The position numbers were made by a program, and so were the translations under genes. This document shows positions 1 to 6,875 of a DNA stretch of 24,923 bases, one piece after another. The stretch is taken from positions 1-24,923 of the forward strand of contig DAOWJH010000080.1 in assembly GCA_030640495.1 (NCBI GenBank), given 5' to 3'. Positions within the stretch are counted from its first letter, which is position 1; every line of letters starts with the position of its first letter. The notes under the pieces were generated by a model. That model did not search any database and was not told the origin of the DNA. It was given only the letters and a program-made list of their open reading frames with translations. Source of the stretch: Dehalococcoidia bacterium (GTDB taxonomy: Bacteria > Chloroflexota > Dehalococcoidia > Dehalococcoidales > DAOWJH01).

Positions 1-1467
1 ACGGACGCAGGTAAGGCATGCCCGACATTTCTCAGGCTCTACTTTCACCTTCTCCACCTCCACCATCACCTTTCCTGGAGATAAAAGCTTATAGACGCTC
101 ATAGTGGCGCTTGAAATATCTGTCGAAGTTCGAGTGAAATCCAAATCACCTTTACAGCCTCCGACAAAAAATATTCCCTTCCTCTCTGAGGCAACCGGGT
201 AAAGATGCACATTCTCATCCTGATAAAACCCTTGAGAATCGGTCCCGATATTTAGCATCGAACTTAAAGCCTCGGTCCCTTCGGAGGGCAAAGTTTTTTC
301 TTCAGTCACTAGGAAATCGCAGAGCAGCGTTACTTCCTCACCAAGAAGGACGTCTCTTGCCTCAACCTTTACCCGACCATCTTCCTTAGATATTCGAGGC
401 TTTTCCTCAAACTTTAAGAATACCACGCCTCGCTCTCTTGCCTCTCGATACAGTTTCTCCACCCCCTCACTATCTACTTTCAGACTCTTGCAGAAGACAT
501 AAACCTCACTCCCTAGCCTCTCTTTGATGGCTAGAGCATTGCTCAGTGCGGACAGGATAGGAAGGCGGGAATTCTCGTCGGAGACATCGAGAACGAAACC
601 TATTGTTCCCGGTCTTCGTTCCAACTTCCCCGGGGCTTGAAGCATGTCAACAAGTTTTCGCTGTGAGATGATATTAACTTCGAGTTTAAGTTGGAAGTCT
701 TGGGGCAGGATTTCGGTCATATAGCCGGTGGCGAAGATAATAGCTCCAAAGCTTTGGGAGACCTTCTCTTCTCCTCTCCTTATGCTTACAGTGAAATCCC
801 CGGCTTGTCCTTCCACCCTTACTATTTCAGCAGAGGTGAAAACCTCGATGTCACCATTTTCCTCTACTGCTTTCCTCGTCGAATTGAGCATCTCTTCAGG
901 GGTTATCCCAAACCCATAAAAGCCTTCAAATTCTCCAAGCTTCCCCCCTAAAACTGCTTCTCCCTCCACCAAGGTTGTTTTGAGACCGAGCCGGGAAAGT
1001 TCTAAGGCAGACTTCATCCCTGAGAATCCGCCCCCCACCACTAAAACCTGCTTGTTTACCGGAATATCCTTCTTATCCACTGGCTGAAGAAATCGAGCTT
1101 TACTTGCTGCCATCATGACAAGCTCCAAAGCCTTGCCAGTGACATCACCTTCATGAGCCCATGAACACTGCTCCCTGATGTTTGCCATGGAGAGGAAATT
1201 GTAGTTGAGCCCGGCTTCCTCAAGGGCTTTACCAAAGACATTCTCTTTAAGCTCTGGGGAGCAACCAGCAATGACCACCCGATTTATGCCCTTCTCCCTG
1301 ATGGTGGAGAGCATCTTCTCCTGACCTTCTTCAAGGCAGAGGGAGGAGTTTAAATCAACATAGACAACGTCTTGAAATTTCTCTGCTCTTTCCTTTATCT
1401 TGGGGAAACCTATGTTGCTCAGGCTTTTACCACAATCGCAAAGGAAGATGCCAATCCTTACTTGCAT
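1..1467 (-). CDS. HdrA/QmoB-like FAD iron-sulfur protein, C-terminus cut by window edge
   Basis: The reading frame starts at an ATG at 1467 and is open for 489 residues to the left edge, so the 3' end is missing. Seen: an N-terminal HdrA-type domain with cysteines 10 and 12 (FLCDCG), C44, a VVIAGCSP segment with C69, and ANIREQCSW with C101. A Rossmann FAD motif, VLVVGGGFSG, follows at about 141-150. The last visible residues (C481, C484, C487) begin a ferredoxin-type cluster motif. This order matches HdrA of heterodisulfide reductases and QmoB, cytoplasmic electron-transfer subunits that can take part in flavin-based electron bifurcation. The start overlaps the end of the upstream HdrA-like gene by 10 bp, so the two are probably translationally coupled. 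Whether an MvhD-like domain follows cannot be seen. Family is well supported; electron partners are inferred. Confidence 0.85.
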   Translation of the reverse strand, partial: MQVRIGIFLCDCGKSLSNIGFPKIKERAEKFQDVVYVDLNSSLCLEEGQEKMLSTIREKGINRVVIAGCSPELKENVFGKALEEAGLNYNFLSMANIREQCSWAHEGDVTGKALELVMMAASKARFLQPVDKKDIPVNKQVLVVGGGFSGMKSALELSRLGLKTTLVEGEAVLGGKLGEFEGFYGFGITPEEMLNSTRKAVEENGDIEVFTSAEIVRVEGQAGDFTVSIRRGEEKVSQSFGAIIFATGYMTEILPQDFQLKLEVNIISQRKLVDMLQAPGKLERRPGTIGFVLDVSDENSRLPILSALSNALAIKERLGSEVYVFCKSLKVDSEGVEKLYREARERGVVFLKFEEKPRISKEDGRVKVEARDVLLGEEVTLLCDFLVTEEKTLPSEGTEALSSMLNIGTDSQGFYQDENVHLYPVASERKGIFFVGGCKGDLDFTRTSTDISSATMSVYKLLSPGKVMVEVEKVKVEPEKCRACLTCVR

Positions 1468-2702
1468 CTTACCAAAACCTCCATTGCCCTTTTCGCCGCC
1501 GCCATCCCATGGGCAATTGAGTCAGGGATGTCCTTTGGACCTTGACATGCTCCGGCAAGGAATAGCCCTTCCACATTGGTCTCGGTGGAGTCTAAAGGCT
1601 TTGTGTCAAAGAATCCTTCATCTCCCAAATTTATTCCCAGAATTCTCGCCAAATCCCACGAGTCCTTCCTGGGAACCATACCCACCGAAAGGACGACAAG
1701 GTCAAAGAGTTCTCGATTGACCTTCCCTTCTAAGATATTCTCAAACTTCACTTCGAGCTCACCAGGGTGAGCTTCCAGAATTTCAACCGGCACCCCTCGG
1801 ATAAATCGGATACTTTCCTTACATTCTTCATAAAACTCAGCAAAGCCCTTTCCCGCAGTCTGAAGGTCAATATAAAAGATGGCCACCTCGGCATTCGGAT
1901 TTTGATATTTGATAAGTCGAGCGAACCTCATGGCATATTTGCAGCATACCTGCGAGCAGTAGCAATGTTCTTCATTCCTTGAGCCTACACATTGGATGAA
2001 GGCAATGTTTTGAGGCTCTTTCCCGTTTGAAGGAAGCTTAAGAGAGCCCTCACGGTTGAATACTCTCTCAAGGTCGAGCCCGGTTAAGACGTTAGGGTAT
2101 CTGCTATAACCTAGAGAACCTATCTCCCGAGCATCAAAGACCTCAAAGCCGGTGGCGACGATGATTGTGCCAACGCTCAACTCTTGTCTTTTTGACTTAC
2201 GCTTGAAGTCTATGGCATTTGTGGGGCAACTCTCTTGACAGAGATTACAATCTTCTCCCTTAAAGCGAAGACATAGTCTCTCATCAAGAATATAAGAAAA
2301 AGGGATCGCTTCCGCAGAGGGCAGATAAATTGCCTTAGGCTCAGTGGGACAGACCTCGGTGCACATTCCACAGGCGATACATCTCTCCAGAGAGATATAT
2401 TGAGGCTTTTGAGTTATCTCGACACGAAAATTACCAACCTCACCACTAACCTTTTGTACTGTGGAATTGGTTAGGAGTGAAATTTGAGGATGGATTACGG
2501 CTTCTTTAATTTTTTGGGGGACTACACAAACAGAACAGTTGGAGCAGACATCTGTTGCTTTACAACAAAAAGAGGCAGCGTATCCTCCAACTGTTGCCTC
2601 CCTCTCTATTAAATATACACTTAAACCACCATTAGCTAACTCTAACGCTGAAGCTATCCCTGATATGCCTCCCCCAATAACTAAAACATGGTTATTCTCC
2701 AA
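1458..2702 (-). CDS. HdrA/QmoA-like FAD protein with two 4Fe-4S clusters
   Basis: This 414-residue flavoprotein starts with TTG at 2702, with a GAAAGGG element upstream; the N-terminal VLVIGGGISG FAD motif begins only a few residues in, which supports this start. Other landmarks: a cysteine-rich segment at 46-59, a 4Fe-4S motif at C108/C111/C114/C118, a second cluster at about C144/C152/C155/C159, and the HdrA hallmark QCVGSR with a cysteine-rich tail at 238-254. The C-terminus has the usual LFLAGACQGPKDIPDS segment. Length is close to QmoA (about 410 aa) and shorter than full methanogen HdrA, so with the next gene it looks like a QmoA/QmoB-type or split HdrA pair. It lies 18 bp after a response regulator. 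It probably acts in the cytoplasm, passing electrons between ferredoxin, pyridine nucleotide or a MetF-type partner; the partner is inferred from context. Confidence 0.87.
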   Translation of the reverse strand: MENNHVLVIGGGISGIASALELANGGLSVYLIEREATVGGYAASFCCKATDVCSNCSVCVVPQKIKEAVIHPQISLLTNSTVQKVSGEVGNFRVEITQKPQYISLERCIACGMCTEVCPTEPKAIYLPSAEAIPFSYILDERLCLRFKGEDCNLCQESCPTNAIDFKRKSKRQELSVGTIIVATGFEVFDAREIGSLGYSRYPNVLTGLDLERVFNREGSLKLPSNGKEPQNIAFIQCVGSRNEEHCYCSQVCCKYAMRFARLIKYQNPNAEVAIFYIDLQTAGKGFAEFYEECKESIRFIRGVPVEILEAHPGELEVKFENILEGKVNRELFDLVVLSVGMVPRKDSWDLARILGINLGDEGFFDTKPLDSTETNVEGLFLAGACQGPKDIPDSIAHGMAAAKRAMEVLVRCK

Positions 2703-2720
2703 TTTGTAAATCTGCCCTTT

Positions 2721-3113
2721 CTACTTTTTGAGTAATTCCTCCACTCGACTTAGTAGTTCATGAGGGTCAAATGGCTTTTGAATATAGTCTTCTGCCTCCA
2801 TCGTCATCCCCTCTTGCACAGAGAGATGTAGTTTTTCTCTATCCTCAGGGTAAACAGTTAGCATTATTACAGGAATATGGGAGAAAAAGTGGTATCTTTC
2901 GTCGGTCTTGAGCTCTCGGCAAGCCGTAAAGCCATCCTTAACCGGCATTATCACATCCAAGACAATTAAATCAGGCCTTTCTTCTACTACTTTTTGCAGA
3001 CCCTCATCCCCATCATATGCAGCAACTACCTCATAACCCTTCTTTCCAAGTAGAGCTTTCATTTGCCGCTGCAGATCAGGGTCATCATCAACGACCAATA
3101 TTTTCTTGGGCAT
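2721..3113 (-). CDS. Single-domain response regulator (CheY-like receiver)
   Basis: This 130-residue protein is one receiver domain with no output domain. It has the acidic pocket DDD at 9-11, the phosphoacceptor Asp53 in VLDVIMP, the switch Thr86 in IMLT, and the conserved Lys113 in QKPF. The ATG start at 3113 has an AAAGGAGGG ribosome binding site just upstream. It lies between a histidine kinase, from which it is separated by a decayed receiver gene, and two HdrA-like genes on the same strand. It is the likely phosphorylation target of that kinase. With no DNA-binding domain, it must act through protein contact or phosphorelay. An insertion before the Lys motif (a charged stretch around 88-108) makes the fourth helix region slightly longer than usual. 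Confidence 0.93.
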   Translation of the reverse strand: MPKKILVVDDDPDLQRQMKALLGKKGYEVVAAYDGDEGLQKVVEERPDLIVLDVIMPVKDGFTACRELKTDERYHFFSHIPVIMLTVYPEDREKLHLSVQEGMTMEAEDYIQKPFDPHELLSRVEELLKK

Positions 3114-3120
3114 ATCTCCC

Positions 3121-3462
3121 TCCTTTGAACAAAAGTTTCCTCACGCCTACTTCTAGCGCCAGTGGATGGCTCCTGCGTAACTGAGCTATTTGGAGAGGTA
3201 TGTTGGAATACCCTCTGTCTCAATTGTTCTACGGTGCTTTAATAATAGCAAAACCATCCATCTTTGGTAACAGCAGTTCCAAGACCATTGAGTCTAGCTT
3301 TTCTTCTTTTAGCCTGGTTGGAACTTCCTTTTAACCACGAGCTTCAATTACCTCATTGGAACGCGACTTTAACACATTACTAATTACTATTCGAATACCA
3401 AGGGCATCATCTACCATCACAATCCTAGCTATCTGTCCTACTGACCGTTCTAATCGAGTAAC
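3121..3462 (-). pseudogene. Decayed response-regulator receiver gene with in-frame stops
   Basis: Reading the minus strand in one frame from 3462 gives a receiver-like protein interrupted by stops. The N-terminal beta strand reads RIVMVDDALGIRIVISNVL, a close match to the usual IVDD start. A TAA then falls at 3333-3331. In the same frame follow RLKEEKLDSMVLELLLPKMD and GFAIIKAP, where the phosphoacceptor position (VLDLLLPKMDGF in intact proteins) is Glu instead of Asp. TAG and TGA follow, then a remnant ending LEVGVRKLLFK, resembling the usual GADDFLFKPF end. No ATG start remains. The frame is kept throughout, so decay was by point mutation. It sits between the histidine kinase and the intact response regulator. 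Clear from translation; the family assignment is by motif recognition. Confidence 0.75.
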
Positions 3463-3479
3463 CTATTTAATCCTCTTCT

Positions 3480-4604
3480 CTACTCTTCTCCAATCTTTGG
3501 TAAGGTGAAAATAAACTTGCTCCCCTTACCATTTCCCGGGTTGGGACTTACAGCCCATATCTTACCATGATGAGCCTCGACTATCTTCTTACTTATAGAA
3601 AGCCCTAAGCCAGTCCCTCTTTCAGCTATGTCAACACCTCGATAAAAACCATCAAATATTTTAGGTAATTCCTCGGCAGGGATACCAATTCCGGTATCTA
3701 CTACCTCTGCTTGTATGTCATAAGTCTCATCCGTTACTTTGACCGTTACCACCCCTCCAGAATGGGTATACTTGATGGCATTGGATAACAAATTTCTAAC
3801 TACCTGTTCAAGCCGCACTGAAGTCCCAAGAACAGCAGGAAGCCCTCGGGGCACTTCAGCAATTAGTTGCAACCCCTTTTTCTCAGCTAACGGGCGCATA
3901 GTTTCAACGCAACCTTCTATTACTTCTGCCAGAGATATCCTCTCCATTCTCAAATCTCCGAAATCAATGCGGGACAAATCAGTCATGTTAGTCACCAAAT
4001 TTAGAAGGCTAGAGAGTCTATCGCTACTCCTCTGTATCATGTCTCTTTGCTCTTCATTTAGCCCCCCCACGAACTCACCAAGCAAGAGCCGATTATAATT
4101 TTCCGCCGCAGCTAAGGGAGCCTTCAAATCATGAAAGATGACAGACAGAATACGTGCCGCCGTCTGCCTAATGCTTTGAAGTCTCGAACAAACCACCTTA
4201 GCAAGATTACTCATCACCTTACATCCCATTTCAGGGTTGTCTTCGAGCAACCTTTTAAGCTCTGCCGCATTTAAAGCAATAACCTTAGTTGGCTCAAGAG
4301 TCCGGGCCCTTGTATTAAGAATATTAGGATCTATGAGTCCTGGATAACCAAAGCAGTTACCTTGAGTTATCACATCAATTGTCGCACTTCCCTCTGCCCC
4401 TCGGCCAATGCGAACAGTAACTTCCACAGCCACCTTGCCCGATTGTATGACATACATAATACGGCATACAGTACCCTCTGGGGAAGTAACCACGCCAGCT
4501 TCATATACCTCTTCTTGACAAAGCGGGAGCACCTTAGCCAGTTGATCGTCACTCAGCCCTTGGAACAAGTCTGAATGTTCTAATATTTCCTTAATCGAGC
4601 CCAA
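3480..4604 (-). CDS. Sensor histidine kinase with N-terminal CRP-like domain
   Basis: This 374-residue protein has a cyclic-nucleotide-binding-like fold at about 10-130 in place of a membrane sensor. It is followed by a dimerisation helix with the phosphorylatable His158 (FHDLKAPLA), an N-box at 271-280 (NLLSNAIKYT), a G1 box at 303-308 (DTGIGI) and a G2 box at 330-336 (GTGLGLS). No transmembrane segment is visible, so it is likely a cytoplasmic sensor. The CRP-like part keeps the GNCFGYPGL turn but lacks the usual Glu and the Arg-Ser of a cAMP-binding phosphate cassette, so another ligand or none is likely. The start is TTG at 4604 with AAAGGAA upstream; the next upstream in-frame codons contain no usable start before a TGA. 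It probably drives the response regulator at 2721-3113. The ligand is unknown. Confidence 0.9.
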   Translation of the reverse strand: MGSIKEILEHSDLFQGLSDDQLAKVLPLCQEEVYEAGVVTSPEGTVCRIMYVIQSGKVAVEVTVRIGRGAEGSATIDVITQGNCFGYPGLIDPNILNTRARTLEPTKVIALNAAELKRLLEDNPEMGCKVMSNLAKVVCSRLQSIRQTAARILSVIFHDLKAPLAAAENYNRLLLGEFVGGLNEEQRDMIQRSSDRLSSLLNLVTNMTDLSRIDFGDLRMERISLAEVIEGCVETMRPLAEKKGLQLIAEVPRGLPAVLGTSVRLEQVVRNLLSNAIKYTHSGGVVTVKVTDETYDIQAEVVDTGIGIPAEELPKIFDGFYRGVDIAERGTGLGLSISKKIVEAHHGKIWAVSPNPGNGKGSKFIFTLPKIGEE

Positions 4605-4687
4605 TTTGACTACTGGTTCCTTTCAAAATCTTCCCTTGTAAATGATAACACACTTGTCACAATTTTTCAAAATCCGATGTGGTATGA

Positions 4688-4717
4688 TTTCCAAAAATTT
4701 GGTGATTAAGGTATAAT
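4688..4717 (+). promoter_or_regulatory. Probable sigma-70-type promoter of metF
   Basis: A perfect -10 hexamer TATAAT lies at 4712-4717, with a weaker -35 TTTCCA (4 of 6 consensus bases) at 4688-4693 and an 18-bp spacer. It is in the divergent gap between the histidine kinase and metF, about 45 bp before the metF start. Confidence 0.5.
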
Positions 4718-4761
4718 AATTTTCAGTAAACTACGACAAAATTCTTGTGGGAGACTTCGAA

Positions 4762-5685
4762 ATGAAGACGAAGAGCAATCTAGAAAGAGTGCTGGAAGCA
4801 GGACATTTTGCTGTGACTGCTGAAATTGGTTCCCCTCAGAATACGGAGCCTGAGACGATAAGGAGAAAAGCTAATCTCATTAAGGGTTACGTCGATGCCT
4901 TTAATGTCCCTGACGGACAGGCAGCAGTAGTGGCAATGGCAAGCTGGGCAGCTTGTCTTATAGGGATGGGGGAGGGTCTTGATCCCATAGTCCAGATGAC
5001 ATGTCGTGACAGGAATCGAATTGCTCTTCAGATGGATATTTTGGGCATCTCTGCGTTTGGTATGAATAATATACTCTGCCTCTCTGGGGACCCCGTTTCT
5101 TTTGGAAATCAGCCTGAGGCAAAGCCCGTCTTTGACCTCAATTCTACCCAGTTTATCAAGATGGTCAAGGTGCTCCGGGATGAAAAGAGGTTTGAGAATG
5201 GAGAGCCAATATCTGGAAAGGAGCCTAGACTTTTCATTGGGGCAGTAGCCAACCCGTTTGCCGAACCCCAAGAACACGAATCGGTTCACCCTGGAGAGAA
5301 AGTTGCTGCCGGGGCAGACTTTATCCAGACCCTGGCTGTGTATAACATTGAGAAATTTAACAAATGGATGGAACTGGTTCGAGGAGAAGGACTGCATAAG
5401 AAAGTGAAAATCCTTGCCGGAATTACTCCCATAACATCTGCAGCAGCAGCAAGGTATATGAAGACAAAAATCCCCAATATGGATATCCCTGATGAAATTA
5501 TTGAACGCCTTCGGAAGGTTCGTAACAGAGAAGAAATGATAGAGGAAGGAATAAAGATCGCTATAGAAACAATAAATCATTTAAGAGAAATAGAAGGAAT
5601 AGCGGGTATCCACATCATGACCCTTCAACGGGAGGAACTTATTCCAAAAATCTGTAGCGCCGTCGGCCTTCACCCCCGCCCTTGA
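4762..5685 (+). CDS. metF: Methylenetetrahydrofolate reductase, MetF family
   Basis: This TIM-barrel flavoprotein would reduce methylene-tetrahydrofolate to methyl-tetrahydrofolate in the methyl branch of the Wood-Ljungdahl pathway or in methionine synthesis. Family signatures seen: VTAEIGSP near the N-terminus, QMTCRDRN, ILCLSGDP in the middle, FIGAVANPFAEP, and a GITPITSAAAARYM segment near the C-terminus. I chose the ATG at 4762 (307 aa) because GGGAG at 4749-4753 is well spaced for it; the GTG at 4747 (312 aa) overlaps that ribosome binding site. The gene is monocistronic and divergent from the kinase/HdrA operon. In acetogens, MetF proteins work with MetV or with HdrABC-MvhD; HdrA-like genes are nearby here but no metV is present in the window. 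The electron donor is therefore inferred. Confidence 0.93.
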   Translation: MKTKSNLERVLEAGHFAVTAEIGSPQNTEPETIRRKANLIKGYVDAFNVPDGQAAVVAMASWAACLIGMGEGLDPIVQMTCRDRNRIALQMDILGISAFGMNNILCLSGDPVSFGNQPEAKPVFDLNSTQFIKMVKVLRDEKRFENGEPISGKEPRLFIGAVANPFAEPQEHESVHPGEKVAAGADFIQTLAVYNIEKFNKWMELVRGEGLHKKVKILAGITPITSAAAARYMKTKIPNMDIPDEIIERLRKVRNREEMIEEGIKIAIETINHLREIEGIAGIHIMTLQREELIPKICSAVGLHPRP

Positions 5686-5984
5686 AGCTGACCCAGCATT
5701 TGAGTTACAAATTATTTTACACTTACCGTTGACTCCAAATTAAATAGCAGTACTAAGGTAATCTTGATATTCCGAGCAAAAATTTAGTGATGCGACCACA
5801 GCTTCAAACAGAAACCAGGCATTGAAGCTTCTATTTTTAGTTTGCACTAGCACTTGATTAATGGCTCCTCCAAGTTGAACATTTCATCGGAATGTGTGAT
5901 TAACTTAGAAACAAAGGCCTGCAGACAGCGCTATTTTCCTGTTCAGACTCTGTCAGAAACAGAGATAGGTCTCCCAGCCATCTT

Positions 5985-6152
5985 ATGTACCGAGTCATGC
6001 GGGTCTCTCAAAAGTACGGTCAGTTGACTGTTCGAACCAGCAGGATGTTACTTCACTGGGCTAAGGTAAGGCAGCGAATTATCTGTTACCTCGGTACAAA
6101 GCCACCGACGGAAGAGGAACTGAAAAACATTCTTAAGGAGGTTAAGCAATGA
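5985..6152 (+). pseudogene. 55-codon ORF resembling a transposase N-terminus remnant
   Basis: An ATG at 5985 opens a 55-residue frame ending with TGA at 6150-6152. Its middle reads WAKVRQRIICYLGTKPPTEE, which resembles the conserved N-terminal GKVRQR..YLG segment of IS1634-like (IS4 superfamily) transposases; the rest of such a transposase is absent. There is no strong ribosome binding site, and the frame is also open further upstream. It may be the leftover 5' end of an insertion sequence, or a small unknown gene. The match is from memory of the family pattern and is weak. Confidence 0.3.
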
Positions 6153-6303
6153 AAAGAACAGAACAAGTACCACCTGGCAGAAGAACAAAGATACAAAATC
6201 TAAAGGCTACGCATGAGCAAGGACAGCCAGCATCGCGGAGTAGACAAGGCAGCAACAAACACCTCTTGCTTCGTCACCCTAATTTCGTAGCTAAATCAAA
6301 AGA

Positions 6304-6369
6304 CCCTAGCTTTGAGCCACCACCTCTTGCGTGTGAAGCAAGCGCTCTAACCAACTGAGCTAATCGCCC
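6304..6369 (-). pseudogene. Decayed tRNA-Val (anticodon CAC), 3' part lost
   Basis: Read on the minus strand from 6369: a GGGCGAT acceptor half, a perfect D arm (GCTC at 6360-6357 with GAGC at 6347-6344, loop AGTTGGTTA), and a perfect anticodon stem CTTGC/GCAAG around the loop TTCACAC, giving anticodon CAC (Val). The variable loop AGGTG follows. After that the T stem GTGGC (6320-6316) has no matching partner, the T loop reads TCAAAGC rather than TTCRAAT, and no 3' half pairing with GGGCGAT is found. The first 50 or so bases are tRNA-perfect and the rest is not, so I call a broken tRNA rather than a functional one. Confidence 0.7.
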
Positions 6370-6546
6370 AAAATTAGCTTTGTAAAATAGGCTTCTTTGT
6401 CTAAAGATATCGGGGAGTAATCATTCGGTAAGGTAAAGACCCCCTAAAATTTTTATTGCGGTATATCCATTCTTCCTTAATAGGTAATTCCCACGGCACT
6501 GGGTCAGTTGCTGTCTCCCTGAGCCAGCCACGAATTAATGAATTCA

Positions 6547-6864
6547 CTATTCTTCCAGTACCATTTTAATTGCTCCTCTTGGGCATATAAAGGCGCAAAT
6601 CCCGCACCCCTTACAAAAGTCGTAATCTATCTCAATCTCGTTTGTTATTTCATTTCTTGTTATACATAAGTCAGGGCAGAGCAAGCGACAGAGGTCACAG
6701 CTTTCACACCGGATGTTCCCCAGACAACGCTTGGCCTCCTCTACCGCTGTTTCCTCATCAAAACCCTGCTTTACCAGTAGACTCCCCTTTAGTCTATCGC
6801 TTACCTCCAGACTTTCTTCGCTATGTCGTTTTACTATTGTTAACTCGCAGTCTTTGATTTTCAT
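6547..6864 (-). CDS. Two-cluster 4Fe-4S ferredoxin subunit of the oxidoreductase operon
   Basis: This 105-residue protein carries two 4Fe-4S motifs: C53/C56/C59/C63 followed by Pro, and C84/C87/C90/C94 followed by Pro. The N-terminal part has an AVEEAKRCLGN segment just before the first cluster. That segment resembles the C-terminal extension of GltD-like flavoproteins, where a helical AxRCL stretch leads into a ferredoxin domain. So this may be a split-off C-terminal domain of the upstream GltD-like protein as much as a PorD/KorD delta subunit. It is the last gene of a five-gene minus-strand operon, 11 bp after the GltD-like gene. The ATG at 6864 has GGAG upstream. Role inferred: it passes electrons between the oxoacid oxidoreductase and the flavoprotein. 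Confidence 0.87.
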   Translation of the reverse strand: MKIKDCELTIVKRHSEESLEVSDRLKGSLLVKQGFDEETAVEEAKRCLGNIRCESCDLCRLLCPDLCITRNEITNEIEIDYDFCKGCGICAFICPRGAIKMVLEE

Positions 6865-6875
6865 AGCTTCTCCGG

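Larger units (their letters stand above)
5686..6546. other. 861-bp stretch without an intact gene; remnant-rich
   Basis: Between metF and the ferredoxin gene no complete recognisable gene is present. The stretch holds a short ORF that may be a transposase remnant (5985-6152), a decayed tRNA-Val (6304-6369) and a small stem-loop (CTCTGT at 5948-5953 with ACAGAG at 5959-5964, 5-nt loop, no T tract). I see no convincing terminator for metF. The rest (5686-5940 and 6373-6546) shows nothing I can assign. Confidence 0.6.

Noticed and set aside
4780..5580. Long frame opposite metF (266 codons)
   Set aside because: Composition is that of an antisense shadow, and metF on the other strand has clear family motifs.
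5948..5964. CTCTGT/ACAGAG hairpin as a metF terminator
   Set aside because: Short stem with no T tract and more than 250 bp after the metF stop.
6149..6358. 69-codon frame with a good ribosome binding site (AAGGAGGT) upstream
   Set aside because: The protein is low complexity, has no family I recognise and its 3' end runs through the tRNA remnant. The AAGGAGGT is also part of the codons of the 55-codon frame upstream.
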